DNA of 64,000 nucleotides, from contig PBNY01000024.1 of assembly GCA_002723385.1 (NCBI GenBank), forward strand, positions 40,612-104,611, in the 5' to 3' direction. The notes below the pieces were generated by a model. That model had not been told where the DNA came from and ran no database searches. It worked only from the letters and a program-made list of their open reading frames with translations. Below, in pieces: positions 52,901 to 64,000 of the stretch. Every line of letters starts with the position of its first letter. Position 1 is the first letter of the stretch. A program made the position numbers and the translations under genes. The DNA is from Oceanospirillaceae bacterium (GTDB lineage Bacteria > Pseudomonadota > Gammaproteobacteria > Pseudomonadales > Oceanobacteraceae).

Positions 52901-55041
52901 AGGGTCGTTGCGTTGGTCCCGGTGATGGTGATCGCCTGGCTGGTCTCATCAAATTCGGCACCGGTGCCCGTACCCAGGATCGGCATGGTGGCGGTCAGGG
53001 TCGCTCTGGCGGTGACGTCCTTGACGTCGGTGCCTGTATCAAGATCCACCAGTTGGGCGATCAGAGTGATGTCACCGCTGGCGCATTCGGTGATCGATGG
53101 CGTGTAGCGGGTGCTGGCCAGGCCGGTGCTGCTGATCACTTCGCTGCGGCTGTAGCCATCGTTGTTGGCCGTGCCGTTACAGTCAGCCGTGAAGTTGAAC
53201 TGGTAGCGCTCGCTCAACAGGGCGTTCTGCGCGTCGGCGTCCACCAGGTTGACGCTGACGTCGATGCTCTCGCCCACCAGGACGTTGCTGGCGCTGAGGC
53301 TCAGTTCTTCGGGCAGGAAGTCATCGCCGCTGCCATTACCCAGTGCTGGATCCTCAACGTCTGAACTCACCGTCTCGAACGAGACTACTTGCTCGATTGA
53401 ATTCAGTTCAATGTCATTCCAAAACAGGGTAAGCGTAATAGTGTTACCACCCGGCTCCTCCTGGCAATCAACTTCGCTACCATCATATCGGGTTTCTATC
53501 AACCCCGAACCCAGGTGCTGGTTTTCAATACTGAATACCCCTTTCTCGCAAGACGACTTCCAACTCACTTCATATTCCGAAGAAGTGATCAAACTGTTCG
53601 AATCGAGAGGGTTGACAGCATTCGCAGTCAACGTTGTTTCAGTGACGTCGACCAGGCTTAGCTCACCACCGAACTGACCTTCCCGGAATGCAGAGCCGGA
53701 ACCAACACCCAGTTTGGGCAATGCAACATCAATTGTGGCAGAAGCTGCTGCCACCGCAGTCGCGCTATCCGGATCAGCGGCAGACTCATACACCCATAAC
53801 GTAATGGTGTCTGAGTCAACACAATTTACACCGGTAGGAGTGTATGCAGTGGTTACCTGGCCATCACTGTTGACTGTACTGGTCAATGTGAAGCTTGCCG
53901 TCGCCTCTGGCGCTTCGGTTTCTCCGTCAGGAATGGCAGGATTAGCGCATTCAGACCGGAAAACATATTGATAGTCGGATGCCAAAACGGTATTCGAATT
54001 GTTTTTGTCTACCAGGTCGCCACTGACGCTTAGGCTTGTCCCTGTCACTGTTCGCGAGCTGGATAATGTCAGCTGGCCTTCGCGAAAATCACCTCCGGTT
54101 CCCCTGCCGATGCTAGGCACGATTACAGCTCCACCGCTAGACGAAGAATTGACCTGAACGATAGTCGACGTAGTATCCAGGACTGTGCTCGGGTCACTAG
54201 TCAGTGTCAGAGTCAATGTAATGATGTTGTCGCCCGGACAATTCTCGATATCGGCATCGTAACGGGTTTGAATAGTCGGATTTGATAAGGACTGCGAGGG
54301 GATACTGAACCGTGATGACGATTCTGTTGGGCAATCTGAAGCCCAGGTTGCTGTATAAGCAGAAGACGTGACCTCTTCGTTCAAAGCCAATGGGTTAACA
54401 ACGTTAGCTGTTAACAATGTCTCGGAAACACCGACGAGACTGAGTTCTCCGTCAATCTGTCCATCCCGATAATCAACGCCATTACCAAAACCCAGCTGTG
54501 GTGCACTGGCCTGAACCGTTGCGGTTGCCGTCGCAAGAGGTGTTGCCGTTGTGACGTTGTCCGAAAAGTTAAAAAGCTGTGCTGTAATCGTATCAGTGCC
54601 GGTACAACCCGTGTTGGTATAGGTCGTAGATGCCTCACCGTCAGAACTGAAGGTTGCTGTCGTACTTAAAGTTGCTGTGGCAGGACTTGCCGATGAGCAA
54701 GTCGAACTGAAAGTGTACTGGTAGGTGCCATTGCTAAGAGCGCTGTTATTATCATTTTTATCAACGCCATCAACAGATACAGTTATTGAACCACCGGTAA
54801 GAACCGTTGACGAACTCAAGGTAAGCAACCCTGGTACGTGGCTACCATCAGCACCTGATCCCAAGCCTTCAGATACTGTAGCAGATCCAGTATCTGTCCC
54901 GGTGTCAGTACCAGTATCGGTACCAGTGTCGGTACCAGTGTCGGTACCCGTATCAGTACCAGTAACGGATGTCTCACCACCTCCGCAGGCGGAAAGAACC
55001 ATCGCCAGCAATAGAGTAGTAATCAGACCGGGTTTTAACAT
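49924..55041 (-). CDS. Giant modular lipoprotein with alternating A-B repeats and Big-like domains
   Basis: A 1705-residue protein of unknown function, predicted to be lipid-anchored at the cell surface or periplasm. The lipobox is LSACGGG (Cys19), followed by a (GTDT)6 spacer. Two module types alternate. A starts near residues 60, 310, 567 and 817 (G-x-G ... LSxxxVLxGxSIxVxVxxVDKNNxN). B starts near 180, 447, 689 and 935 (LSxVxxTxLTxxVVNPLxxNxxVxSS). Most modules have one or two cysteines. A diverged A-like unit begins near 1075, two Big/invasin-like Ig domains occupy about 1224-1420, and three EF-hand-like acidic loops follow near 1480-1550 (DQNGNGQFD, DDNYNRRVDRD, DFNDDQEYTD). ATG 55041 has AAGGGAG upstream; an open frame to 55227 overlaps gltD. 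An adhesin or matrix role is inference. Confidence 0.8.
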   Translation of the reverse strand: MLKPGLITTLLLAMVLSACGGGETSVTGTDTGTDTGTDTGTDTGTDTGTDTGSATVSEGLGSGADGSHVPGLLTLSSSTVLTGGSITVSVDGVDKNDNNSALSNGTYQYTFSSTCSSASPATATLSTTATFSSDGEASTTYTNTGCTGTDTITAQLFNFSDNVTTATPLATATATVQASAPQLGFGNGVDYRDGQIDGELSLVGVSETLLTANVVNPLALNEEVTSSAYTATWASDCPTESSSRFSIPSQSLSNPTIQTRYDADIENCPGDNIITLTLTLTSDPSTVLDTTSTIVQVNSSSSGGAVIVPSIGRGTGGDFREGQLTLSSSRTVTGTSLSVSGDLVDKNNSNTVLASDYQYVFRSECANPAIPDGETEAPEATASFTLTSTVNSDGQVTTAYTPTGVNCVDSDTITLWVYESAADPDSATAVAAASATIDVALPKLGVGSGSAFREGQFGGELSLVDVTETTLTANAVNPLDSNSLITSSEYEVSWKSSCEKGVFSIENQHLGSGLIETRYDGSEVDCQEEPGGNTITLTLFWNDIELNSIEQVVSFETVSSDVEDPALGNGSGDDFLPEELSLSASNVLVGESIDVSVNLVDADAQNALLSERYQFNFTADCNGTANNDGYSRSEVISSTGLASTRYTPSITECASGDITLIAQLVDLDTGTDVKDVTARATLTATMPILGTGTGAEFDETSQAITITGTNATTLTADVVNPLNANSAISSNLYEVRWSETVICAGDTRADEIKFSVVEQTLDNAIETRYSTGAAAPTCTSSVVTATLYLAANDEELDSLTFNVTLLETGGDTPNPGLGSGVGNAFYEGRLELSTDSVLVGSSILITVNGVDKNNSNVNLTDEYLYTFESSCMPAVDNVFSISETVSSSNSVTSTYRNLSCASSSGDTITVKLFDKDADPSSATPLATASSSIETALPKIGTGSGSSFNEGEVDGNLELSGESETDLSVTVINPLEANALVVSSDYIVEWGSNCRGNETFSVERQALDTGTVSTRYTTDLDSCLSVGNPGDVGYTSKNTITVILYERNQSCDFGHTRDCAAVLTTDIHVEEGPDPKLGVIDDDDDFYEELLVNGTRQSEYGDPLPDSDTVEDSLKLSAGGTMLIRINIVDGNDGDALITGSQYGVRIESGCVDDGTATLDASEKTTTSGEIRFTYTANGCLFDNFSADLYTVVNGALATKITDDVVTGVIYIQPVEVGTIIFESVSQTYISLINIGDAVLPKQSVVTFKVMDRIGGAIAGQSVNFKLNNTTGGITLGSGDVTSSGVTDENGQVSVIVNSGTSHAVTSIRASTKTSEGVEIATDSQPITVTSGLPDQDSFDISVDIRNPGAYDKNGVEVEVTVHAADQYQNPVADQTAINFTAESGVITSSCLTEDGSCSVTWVSGGVRPGKHDPALGRVNEIEPNCQSFSTDPSDPGYPVDGSANDFEDYCYERFESDGITSVLGMTTITAYTTGEAGFTDQNGNGQFDFRGEDFVEGAETEPFVSLPEVFRDDNYNRRVDRDREGGHPVEFFADFNDDQEYTDISSPAYYQGAVCSEKLIEYARTNLVGHCKELVHVRDSIRIIQSTATVPVVTLYEYNGTRYEEQSDIDLVTSGTFYVLLQDQNGNMPALTTSLTITGDGYTVRSANGPVSNSLGELYEGVDVGLPSYGQLYRVDYEEDGVTKGIEIEGFFDGSSDGVLLTPAP
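54890..54966 (-). repeat. 12-bp tandem repeats coding the (GTDT)6 spacer
   Basis: Units close to GACACTGGTACC (minus strand) repeat about six times with small third-position differences, directly after the lipid-anchor codons. Copy-number change would keep the frame and vary the surface spacer length. Confidence 0.85.
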
Positions 55042-55120
55042 GACGGCATGCTCCCTTGAGAAATTCCTGACACAGCTTATGGCACAGGAGAATATCACCT
55101 GAAGCCACTGCCAAGCCACC

Positions 55121-55149
55121 AACAAAAAACGCGGCAATAGCCGCGTTTT
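55121..55149 (-). terminator. Intrinsic terminator of the gltBD operon
   Basis: On the minus strand AAAACGCGGC-TATT-GCCGCGTTTT pairs over ten positions and runs into TTTTTTGTT. It separates gltD from the giant lipoprotein gene, so the latter is its own unit. Confidence 0.9.
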
Positions 55150-55177
55150 GTACCTTTCATCACAAAAATAAAGGTTT

Positions 55178-58947
<3,770 letters not shown>

Positions 58948-58956
58948 GACTTTATG

Positions 58957-61086
58957 CTAGCCCTTGCGAATGGCTTTACGGTAATTCTGCTGAGACTTCA
59001 GCGGATCTCCCAGCAATTCACCTGTGCGATGCAGATCCGTCAAAACACTGTAGGCCAACCAAGGGAAAATCGCGGTCGCACCAAAGCCCAACAGGACTGC
59101 GAAGTGGTGCGGATCACGAGCATCACCGGTTTCAACAATAATGTTGCCGTTGGTACGCAAACCTTTCTGAACCAGACGGTGATGTACAGCACCCGTTGCC
59201 ATCACGGATGGGATCAGCAACTGTTCCTGAGAGACGTCTTTGTCAGTCAGAATAAGAATCACACTGCCATCAATGATGGCCTGCTCGGCTTTATCAGCCA
59301 GATCAGTGATCGCATTCTGAAGACCACGCTCTGGATCAAACGCCAGTGACAGGACAACATGACGGAATTCAGCACTGTCAGCATTTTTCAAACCAACAAA
59401 CTTCAGCGGAGACAGCACAGGTGATGTCAGAATAATCCGCTTGGCATGATCTGCCGTTTGCTCGAATACGTTCTTTTCCGCACCAATACAGGTTTCCAAA
59501 GACATAACGATGGCTTCGCGCAGAGGATCAATCGGAGGATTGGTCACCTGAGCAAACTGCTGACGGAAGTAGTCGGCCATATGACGAACGCGACCCGACA
59601 AAACAGCCATTGGCGTATCATCACCCATGGACCCCGTTGCTTCCTGACCATCTTCGCCCATCGGGCGCAGAACCTGATCACGTTCTTCGTTAGTGATCAA
59701 ATGAAGCTTTTGCTGGGTCGCCAGCTCATCGCCACTGATTGGATCATCACCTACTTTTTTCAGGAACAGCTGACTTTCAATGCGAATCGCATTTTCACGT
59801 AGCCATTGCTTGTAAGGTTTTTCTGACTTCAGTGCGTTGTCGATGTCATCGGCCTGAAGCAGACGGCCCTCCTGAGTATCAATCGCCAGAATTTGACCAG
59901 GGCCAACACGGCCTTTGGACACCACGTCTTCCGGCTTGTAATCGTAGGTACCGATTTCAGAAGCGACAGTAATAAAGTTGTTTTTGGTAATCACCCAACG
60001 AGATGGACGAAGACCGTTGCGATCCAAACCACAAACAGCATAACGGCCATCGGTAATTACCAGACCGGCAGGTCCATCCCAAGGCTCCATATGCATGGAG
60101 TTGTACTCATAGAATGCGCGCAAATCGGCATCCATGGTCTCAACGTTTTGCCATGCCGGCGGAATCATCATGCGAATCGCACGGAACAGGCTCATACCGC
60201 CAGTCGTCAGCAACTCAAGCATGTTGTCCATGGAAGATGAATCGGAACCGGTGGTATTCACAACCGGTGAGATGTCTTCCAGATTGGGTAAAAGATCAGA
60301 AGAGAATTTCGATGCACGAGCGTTCGCCCAGTTGCGGTTCCCCTGAATGGTGTTGATTTCACCGTTGTGCGCCAACATACGGAAAGGCTGGGCCAATTTC
60401 CAACGCGGCATGGTATTGGTAGAGAAACGTTGGTGGAAAACACAAATCGCGGTTTCCATTCTCTCATCGCCCAGATCCAGATAGAAGTTAGGCAAATCGA
60501 CAGGCATCGTCAGTCCTTTGTATGAAAGAACTGATTCGGAAAGGCTGGCAATGTAAAAGTCCGGGTACGCTTCGAGCGCTTTTTCCGCAAACCGACGAGC
60601 ATAGAACAATTTGATACCAAACTCAGTCGAGTCCAGCTCAGATTCTGCGGTAATGAATACCTGCTCGAAACGCGGCAAACAATCCACGGCCATAGGACCA
60701 AGGCAATCATTGTTTGTTGGCACGGCTCGCCAACCCGCAACTTTCAGACCTTGTGCGGCCAATGCATTTTCAACCGCCGTTTTCTGGGTCTGGAAAACAT
60801 CATCATCCAAATCCATAAACAGCATGCCGACTGCATACTGATCGGGTAAATCAATACCAGCTTCCTTGCACACGGTGCGCAAGAAAGAATCTGGTTTCTG
60901 AAGCAACAAGCCACAGCCATCACCGGTTTTGCCATCCGCAGCAATACCGCCACGGTGCGTCATGCAGGTCAAGGATTGGATCGCTGTCGTCAACAGCTCA
61001 TGACTAGGCTCGCCTTCCAGATGGGCCAGCAAACCGAAGCCACAGTTGTCCTTGTAGTCGCCTGGAGTATACAGACCAGTTCTCAT
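58957..61086 (-). CDS. gltB: GltB N-terminal part: glutaminase and central domains
   Basis: The upstream 709 residues of glutamate synthase. The short propeptide ends before Cys15 in YKDNCGFG, the glutaminase nucleophile. The glutamine amidotransferase domain continues with [42 protein letters not shown] and [13 protein letters not shown] (to about 400). The central domain follows, with [17 protein letters not shown] and [18 protein letters not shown]. It ends [20 protein letters not shown] and NYRKAIRKG before the stop, so it lacks the FMN, Fe-S and C-terminal domains. On its own it could at most hydrolyse glutamine. The ATG at 61086 is the family start; a longer open frame to 61149 is not. 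Confidence 0.85.
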   Translation of the reverse strand: MRTGLYTPGDYKDNCGFGLLAHLEGEPSHELLTTAIQSLTCMTHRGGIAADGKTGDGCGLLLQKPDSFLRTVCKEAGIDLPDQYAVGMLFMDLDDDVFQTQKTAVENALAAQGLKVAGWRAVPTNNDCLGPMAVDCLPRFEQVFITAESELDSTEFGIKLFYARRFAEKALEAYPDFYIASLSESVLSYKGLTMPVDLPNFYLDLGDERMETAICVFHQRFSTNTMPRWKLAQPFRMLAHNGEINTIQGNRNWANARASKFSSDLLPNLEDISPVVNTTGSDSSSMDNMLELLTTGGMSLFRAIRMMIPPAWQNVETMDADLRAFYEYNSMHMEPWDGPAGLVITDGRYAVCGLDRNGLRPSRWVITKNNFITVASEIGTYDYKPEDVVSKGRVGPGQILAIDTQEGRLLQADDIDNALKSEKPYKQWLRENAIRIESQLFLKKVGDDPISGDELATQQKLHLITNEERDQVLRPMGEDGQEATGSMGDDTPMAVLSGRVRHMADYFRQQFAQVTNPPIDPLREAIVMSLETCIGAEKNVFEQTADHAKRIILTSPVLSPLKFVGLKNADSAEFRHVVLSLAFDPERGLQNAITDLADKAEQAIIDGSVILILTDKDVSQEQLLIPSVMATGAVHHRLVQKGLRTNGNIIVETGDARDPHHFAVLLGFGATAIFPWLAYSVLTDLHRTGELLGDPLKSQQNYRKAIRKG

Positions 61087-61182
61087 AGAACAGCTCTCAC
61101 CAAAAAATACGATTGAATAAGTCAGCGGCCAGGGAAGCCGAGTGCTCAAAAAACGAGCAATATCAAGACAAAAAGGACGCCC

Positions 61183-61211
61183 ATTCTACACAGTCAGGGC
61201 TTTGGTCACAA
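61183..61211 (-). promoter_or_regulatory. Probable sigma-70 promoter of gltBD
   Basis: On the minus strand TTGTGA and TAGAAT are separated by exactly 17 bases (four and five matches to consensus). They lie about 97 bases upstream of the gltB ATG, in the 220-base space after damX, so gltBD can be transcribed on its own. Confidence 0.6.
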
Positions 61212-61306
61212 ATTTGCAGGAATTCAGGATTATCTTTAAGCGCAGAGCTTGAGCTGCAGGAGCCCACAGCAGTAGCAGACACTAACATTCATTTCACCGG
61301 CTGAGT

Positions 61307-62560
61307 CTATTCCCTTAACCAGACAGCTGGATGCTCTGAAAATCTGACCCAGGGTTTGCTCTGACGTAATGTGTGAGGCAACTTCTGAATATGCTTCTTC
61401 GCTACCTCCTTTTCCTCGAAACGCCCAACCAAAACCACATACCACGGGCTGCCATTCAGGTTCGTCTTCAGATACCCCAAAGGGAGGTTGAGATCATCCC
61501 CCAACGAATCGATATAGGTTCTTGCCGCAGCCTCTTCTCCTACCCCCAGAATCTGGATCGCGAAAAAGGGCAAAGCGCCACCCTCAATCAGATCTTCCGC
61601 TTCTTGCAACGCCACACCTGGCTGAAGATCGGGAACAACAGGCTCTGTCTTTACAATTCCCCCACTTACGGACTCAACCTTCTCAACAGGGACTTCTTGA
61701 TAATGGTCCGCTTCCGGGGCTACTGACAAGTTGTCAAACTCGACCATCGCCGGTGTTTTAGGTTCTGGCAGAGTCACTTCGGATATCTGCTCGATGTCGT
61801 CCGAACCATCCATTGGTGAAGATAAAAACGCCAGCACAACGACCACAACAACCAGGGTTATTGCAACAGTATGCCCCAACGGAAAACTGCCATTTTTGAC
61901 GGGATGAACGATGCTATTCAGCTGGGGGAAGCGCGCTTCCAATTTCGACCAATAATTGGCAAAGACAGAAGCCAGCCCTTGATCCAGACTACGATGCTGA
62001 ATCACCTGAACCGTATCTTCCATGGGATTACTGATGTATTGCTTCATCGATTGAGCGGGACCTTCCCGAATCACGTCCGAGAAACCGCTCTCTCCCAGCA
62101 ATACAAACGAAATACATCGTTGACTGAGGAGCGAAAAGTGACCAATCTGATTAAGAACATCTGATTCCAGATGCTGGCAGTTGTCGATCACCACCAGCAA
62201 AACCCCACCGGACGCATAACGTGAACGAGTATGATCCAGCAAGGCGTCACTCAGCTCAACAGACTCACCATCTACGGTATCATCCAGCAGGTTATTCGAC
62301 AGGATGGACAGCAAATCCAACCATGACTTGCCGCCCACAGCATCAATGGTCACCACATCAAAGGAGCCTCCGTGCAACACCCTCAACCTTGAGACCATTT
62401 CGAAACGCACCACCTCATCTGGCTCAGGTACCACGTTCAAAAAATCACTGTAAATAGCGGCATGGTGAATCAGCTCAACCCAGGTATCCAACGGGTCTTC
62501 TGGTGCCAACTTAAACCCTCGTCGAATGCTATCCAGCCAGCCTCGAATCTGATCCTTCAT
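61307..62560 (-). CDS. damX: DamX-like cell-division protein with SPOR domain
   Basis: Inner-membrane protein expected at the division septum through its C-terminal SPOR domain, which binds denuded peptidoglycan. The 417 residues consist of an ATPase-like N-terminal domain (about 1-200), one membrane segment (about 228-248), a charged linker, and SPOR (about 328-412, from FFAIQILGVGEEAAARTYID to SPWYVVLVGRFEEKEVAKKH). The ATPase-like part has VTIDAVGGKSW at the Walker A position without the first glycine, and a Walker B-like LLVVIDNCQHLE, so hydrolysis is doubtful. It is encoded 7 bases after aroB, the usual aroK-aroB-damX order. Confidence 0.88.
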   Translation of the reverse strand: MKDQIRGWLDSIRRGFKLAPEDPLDTWVELIHHAAIYSDFLNVVPEPDEVVRFEMVSRLRVLHGGSFDVVTIDAVGGKSWLDLLSILSNNLLDDTVDGESVELSDALLDHTRSRYASGGVLLVVIDNCQHLESDVLNQIGHFSLLSQRCISFVLLGESGFSDVIREGPAQSMKQYISNPMEDTVQVIQHRSLDQGLASVFANYWSKLEARFPQLNSIVHPVKNGSFPLGHTVAITLVVVVVVLAFLSSPMDGSDDIEQISEVTLPEPKTPAMVEFDNLSVAPEADHYQEVPVEKVESVSGGIVKTEPVVPDLQPGVALQEAEDLIEGGALPFFAIQILGVGEEAAARTYIDSLGDDLNLPLGYLKTNLNGSPWYVVLVGRFEEKEVAKKHIQKLPHTLRQSKPWVRFSEHPAVWLRE

Positions 62561-62567
62561 GTTATGA

Positions 62568-63659
62568 CTATACCTGACCCAATCTGTCTCCAGCAGACAG
62601 CGTTTGCCTCAAGAGCTGATCCGGTGCTTCATCGGTTACAACCGCATCGCCAATTCCTTTAAGCAGAATCAACCTGATAACACCATCAAGAACTTTTTTA
62701 TCCACCTTCATACGAGATAGGTAATCTTCTTCCGACATGTCGTTCGGTGGAACAACCGGGAGGTTTGCTTTCGCCAAAAGCGCACGGAGAGAATCCACAC
62801 TTTCATTCTTCAACCAACCCATTCGCGCACTCAAATCTGCGGCCATCAACATACCAGTAGCAACCGCCTCACCATGCAACCACTTGCCGTACCCCTGATG
62901 AGCTTCAATTGCATGTCCGAAGGTATGCCCCAGATTCAGCAGGGCACGAACACCCGATTCACGTTCGTCTTCAGCCACAACATCCGCTTTGCATTGGCAG
63001 GAAACCAGAATGGCGTGTGTAATTGCATCCAGATCACACTCGGACAAACGCGATATATTATCAGTAAGCCACGAATAAAATGCCTGATCTCTAATTAGTC
63101 CGTATTTGATTACTTCTGCGATACCGGCAGCTAATTCCCTCTCAGGCAACGTCTTTAGTGTCGCCGTATCAATCACCACACACTGGGGCTGGTAAAAAGC
63201 ACCGATCATGTTTTTACCCATTGGGTGGTTCACACCGGTTTTTCCTCCGACAGAGGAATCGACCTGAGACAATAAGGTGGTCGGCACCTGAATGAAATTC
63301 ACACCACGCTGATAACACGCTGCTGCAAAACCACACATGTCACCAACAACCCCCCCCCCCAGCGCAATCAGTGTGGTTTTTCGATTGTGAGCTTTCTCCA
63401 GCAGCGCCGAAAAAATCAAATTGACAGTATCTAGAGTTTTGTACTCTTCGCCATCTGGCAAAATGACTTCGTCAACCTGATACCCTTCAAGTGATGACTT
63501 AATGGCTTCCAAATACAGCGGCGCCACTGTGGTATTGGAAACGATCATGACCTGCTTGCCATGAATGAAAGGCCTAAAGCAGTCAGGTGAATTCAGCAAG
63601 TCCTGACCAATGTAAATGGGATAACTTCGATCCCCCAAATCAACATTCAACGTTGCCAT
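62568..63659 (-). CDS. aroB: 3-dehydroquinate synthase
   Basis: Second step of the shikimate pathway: converts DAHP to 3-dehydroquinate using NAD+ and a metal. The 363-residue product shows [11 protein letters not shown] near 70-80, the NAD-binding [12 protein letters not shown] at 100-111, [20 protein letters not shown] near 126-146 and the Zn ligands in AEVIKYGLI and [10 protein letters not shown]. The glycine motif is coded by an unbroken run of eleven G. It sits 5 bases after aroK and 7 bases before damX. Confidence 0.95.
   Translation of the reverse strand: MATLNVDLGDRSYPIYIGQDLLNSPDCFRPFIHGKQVMIVSNTTVAPLYLEAIKSSLEGYQVDEVILPDGEEYKTLDTVNLIFSALLEKAHNRKTTLIALGGGVVGDMCGFAAACYQRGVNFIQVPTTLLSQVDSSVGGKTGVNHPMGKNMIGAFYQPQCVVIDTATLKTLPERELAAGIAEVIKYGLIRDQAFYSWLTDNISRLSECDLDAITHAILVSCQCKADVVAEDERESGVRALLNLGHTFGHAIEAHQGYGKWLHGEAVATGMLMAADLSARMGWLKNESVDSLRALLAKANLPVVPPNDMSEEDYLSRMKVDKKVLDGVIRLILLKGIGDAVVTDEAPDQLLRQTLSAGDRLGQV
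63350..63360 (-). repeat. Eleven-base poly-G tract inside aroB
   Basis: Eleven C on the plus strand (G on the coding strand) cover the third base of Leu100, three GGG glycine codons and the first base of Val104. Such tracts are prone to slippage in replication and sequencing. The frame as given is intact. Confidence 0.9.
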
Positions 63660-63664
63660 CTCAA

Positions 63665-64000
63665 TCAGCCTTTAATTCGACGCTTTATTTCATTCACAAC
63701 CCATTTGGGATTGCGTTGATCCGTTTTTAATACAATGTGTGCTGCTTCTTGATAAAGAGGATCACGGATTGCAAACAACTCTCTCAACACGGATTCCGGG
63801 TCTTCGGTCTGGAGAAGAGGTCTGTTTTTGTCTCGCGCAGTACGCTGAAGTTGCTGCTCGATTGAAGTACAAAGATAAACGACCGTACCCCTGCCGTGTA
63901 AGTGACTGCGGTTCGCTTCCCGGAGAATCGCACCACCGCCGGTCGCCAACACAATCCCTTCTTTTGCCGTCAGACAATCGATCGCCTGCTCTTCTCGATC
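63665..64000 (-). CDS. aroK: Shikimate kinase, C-terminal part (5' end beyond the window)
   Basis: ATP-dependent phosphorylation of shikimate. Only the last 111 residues are inside the window. They begin [20 protein letters not shown], then [11 protein letters not shown] (the substrate-binding glycine motif), [19 protein letters not shown] with the adenine-site region, and the lid-domain motif KNRPLL. The Walker A part lies off the right edge. It stands 5 bases before aroB. In Pseudomonas pilQ lies upstream of aroK. Confidence 0.93.
   Translation of the reverse strand, partial: DREEQAIDCLTAKEGIVLATGGGAILREANRSHLHGRGTVVYLCTSIEQQLQRTARDKNRPLLQTEDPESVLRELFAIRDPLYQEAAHIVLKTDQRNPKWVVNEIKRRIKG

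Noticed and set aside
54890..54966. Short direct repeats considered as a CRISPR-like array
   Set aside because: Units are 12 bp, contiguous with no spacers, and in frame within a coding region.
58948..58956. GltB halves as naturally separate genes, as in some archaea
   Set aside because: The break is at an arbitrary point in a conserved segment, the frame continues across it, and the second half has no good ribosome binding site. A nonsense codon explains it better.

Overview
The window reads as chromosomal DNA of a marine-type gammaproteobacterium of the Oceanospirillales/Pseudomonadales kind. The pointers are a TRAP transporter followed by a universal stress protein gene, a Na+/H+ antiporter operon of the fused-mrpA type, FieF, SelO, TrmL, RsmE and RadA proteins of gammaproteobacterial character, and the aroK-aroB-damX-gltB-gltD-hemE order known from Pseudomonas. 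Assignment to a genus is not possible from sequence alone. No rRNA, tRNA, CRISPR array, insertion sequence or prophage was seen.

Layout. 0.6-4.2 kb: TRAP solute transporter (dctPQM-like) plus a UspA protein, behind a long leader. 4.3-6.6 kb: ridA, a small membrane protein, trmL and an AlkB-like dioxygenase. 6.6-10.8 kb: a minus-strand run with an acyltransferase, a lipoprotein with two DUF4377-like repeats, fieF and an exported beta-rich protein. 10.9-16.2 kb: a signalling patch with a hybrid histidine kinase, a helix-turn-helix protein and a receiver protein with degenerate GGDEF/EAL-like output. 16.3-22 kb: a small protein, an M16 protease, SelO and a lipoprotein. 22-30.7 kb: chrA, a secreted intradiol-dioxygenase-like lipoprotein, a TonB-dependent receptor, an RstAB-like two-component system and an S41-peptidase-like lipoprotein. 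30.8-37.5 kb: an SDR protein, rsmE, three tandem paralogous membrane proteins, metY and radA. 37.5-42.6 kb: a beta-barrel protein gene with an RND efflux pair. 42.7-48.5 kb: mrpA(B)CDEFG. 48.7-64 kb: hemE, a giant modular lipoprotein gene, gltD, gltB, damX, aroB and the 3' part of aroK.

The strongest observations are at the right end. gltB is cut by one in-frame amber codon (codon 710 of 1483) with both halves otherwise intact, so glutamate synthase may be lost, made as two pieces, or made by readthrough. Between gltD and hemE, adjacent in Pseudomonas, sits a 5.1-kb gene for a 1705-residue lipoprotein built from four alternating A-B module pairs with a period of about 250 residues. One stretch of it has clearly higher GC than its neighbours, which suggests a mosaic origin. 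aroB carries an 11-G homopolymer in its conserved glycine motif. I did not find a clear candidate for a wholly new molecular system. The best leads for unknown biology are the giant lipoprotein, the triplicated 'CNP-x3-GC' membrane family, and the degenerate signalling proteins at 11.4-16.2 kb.
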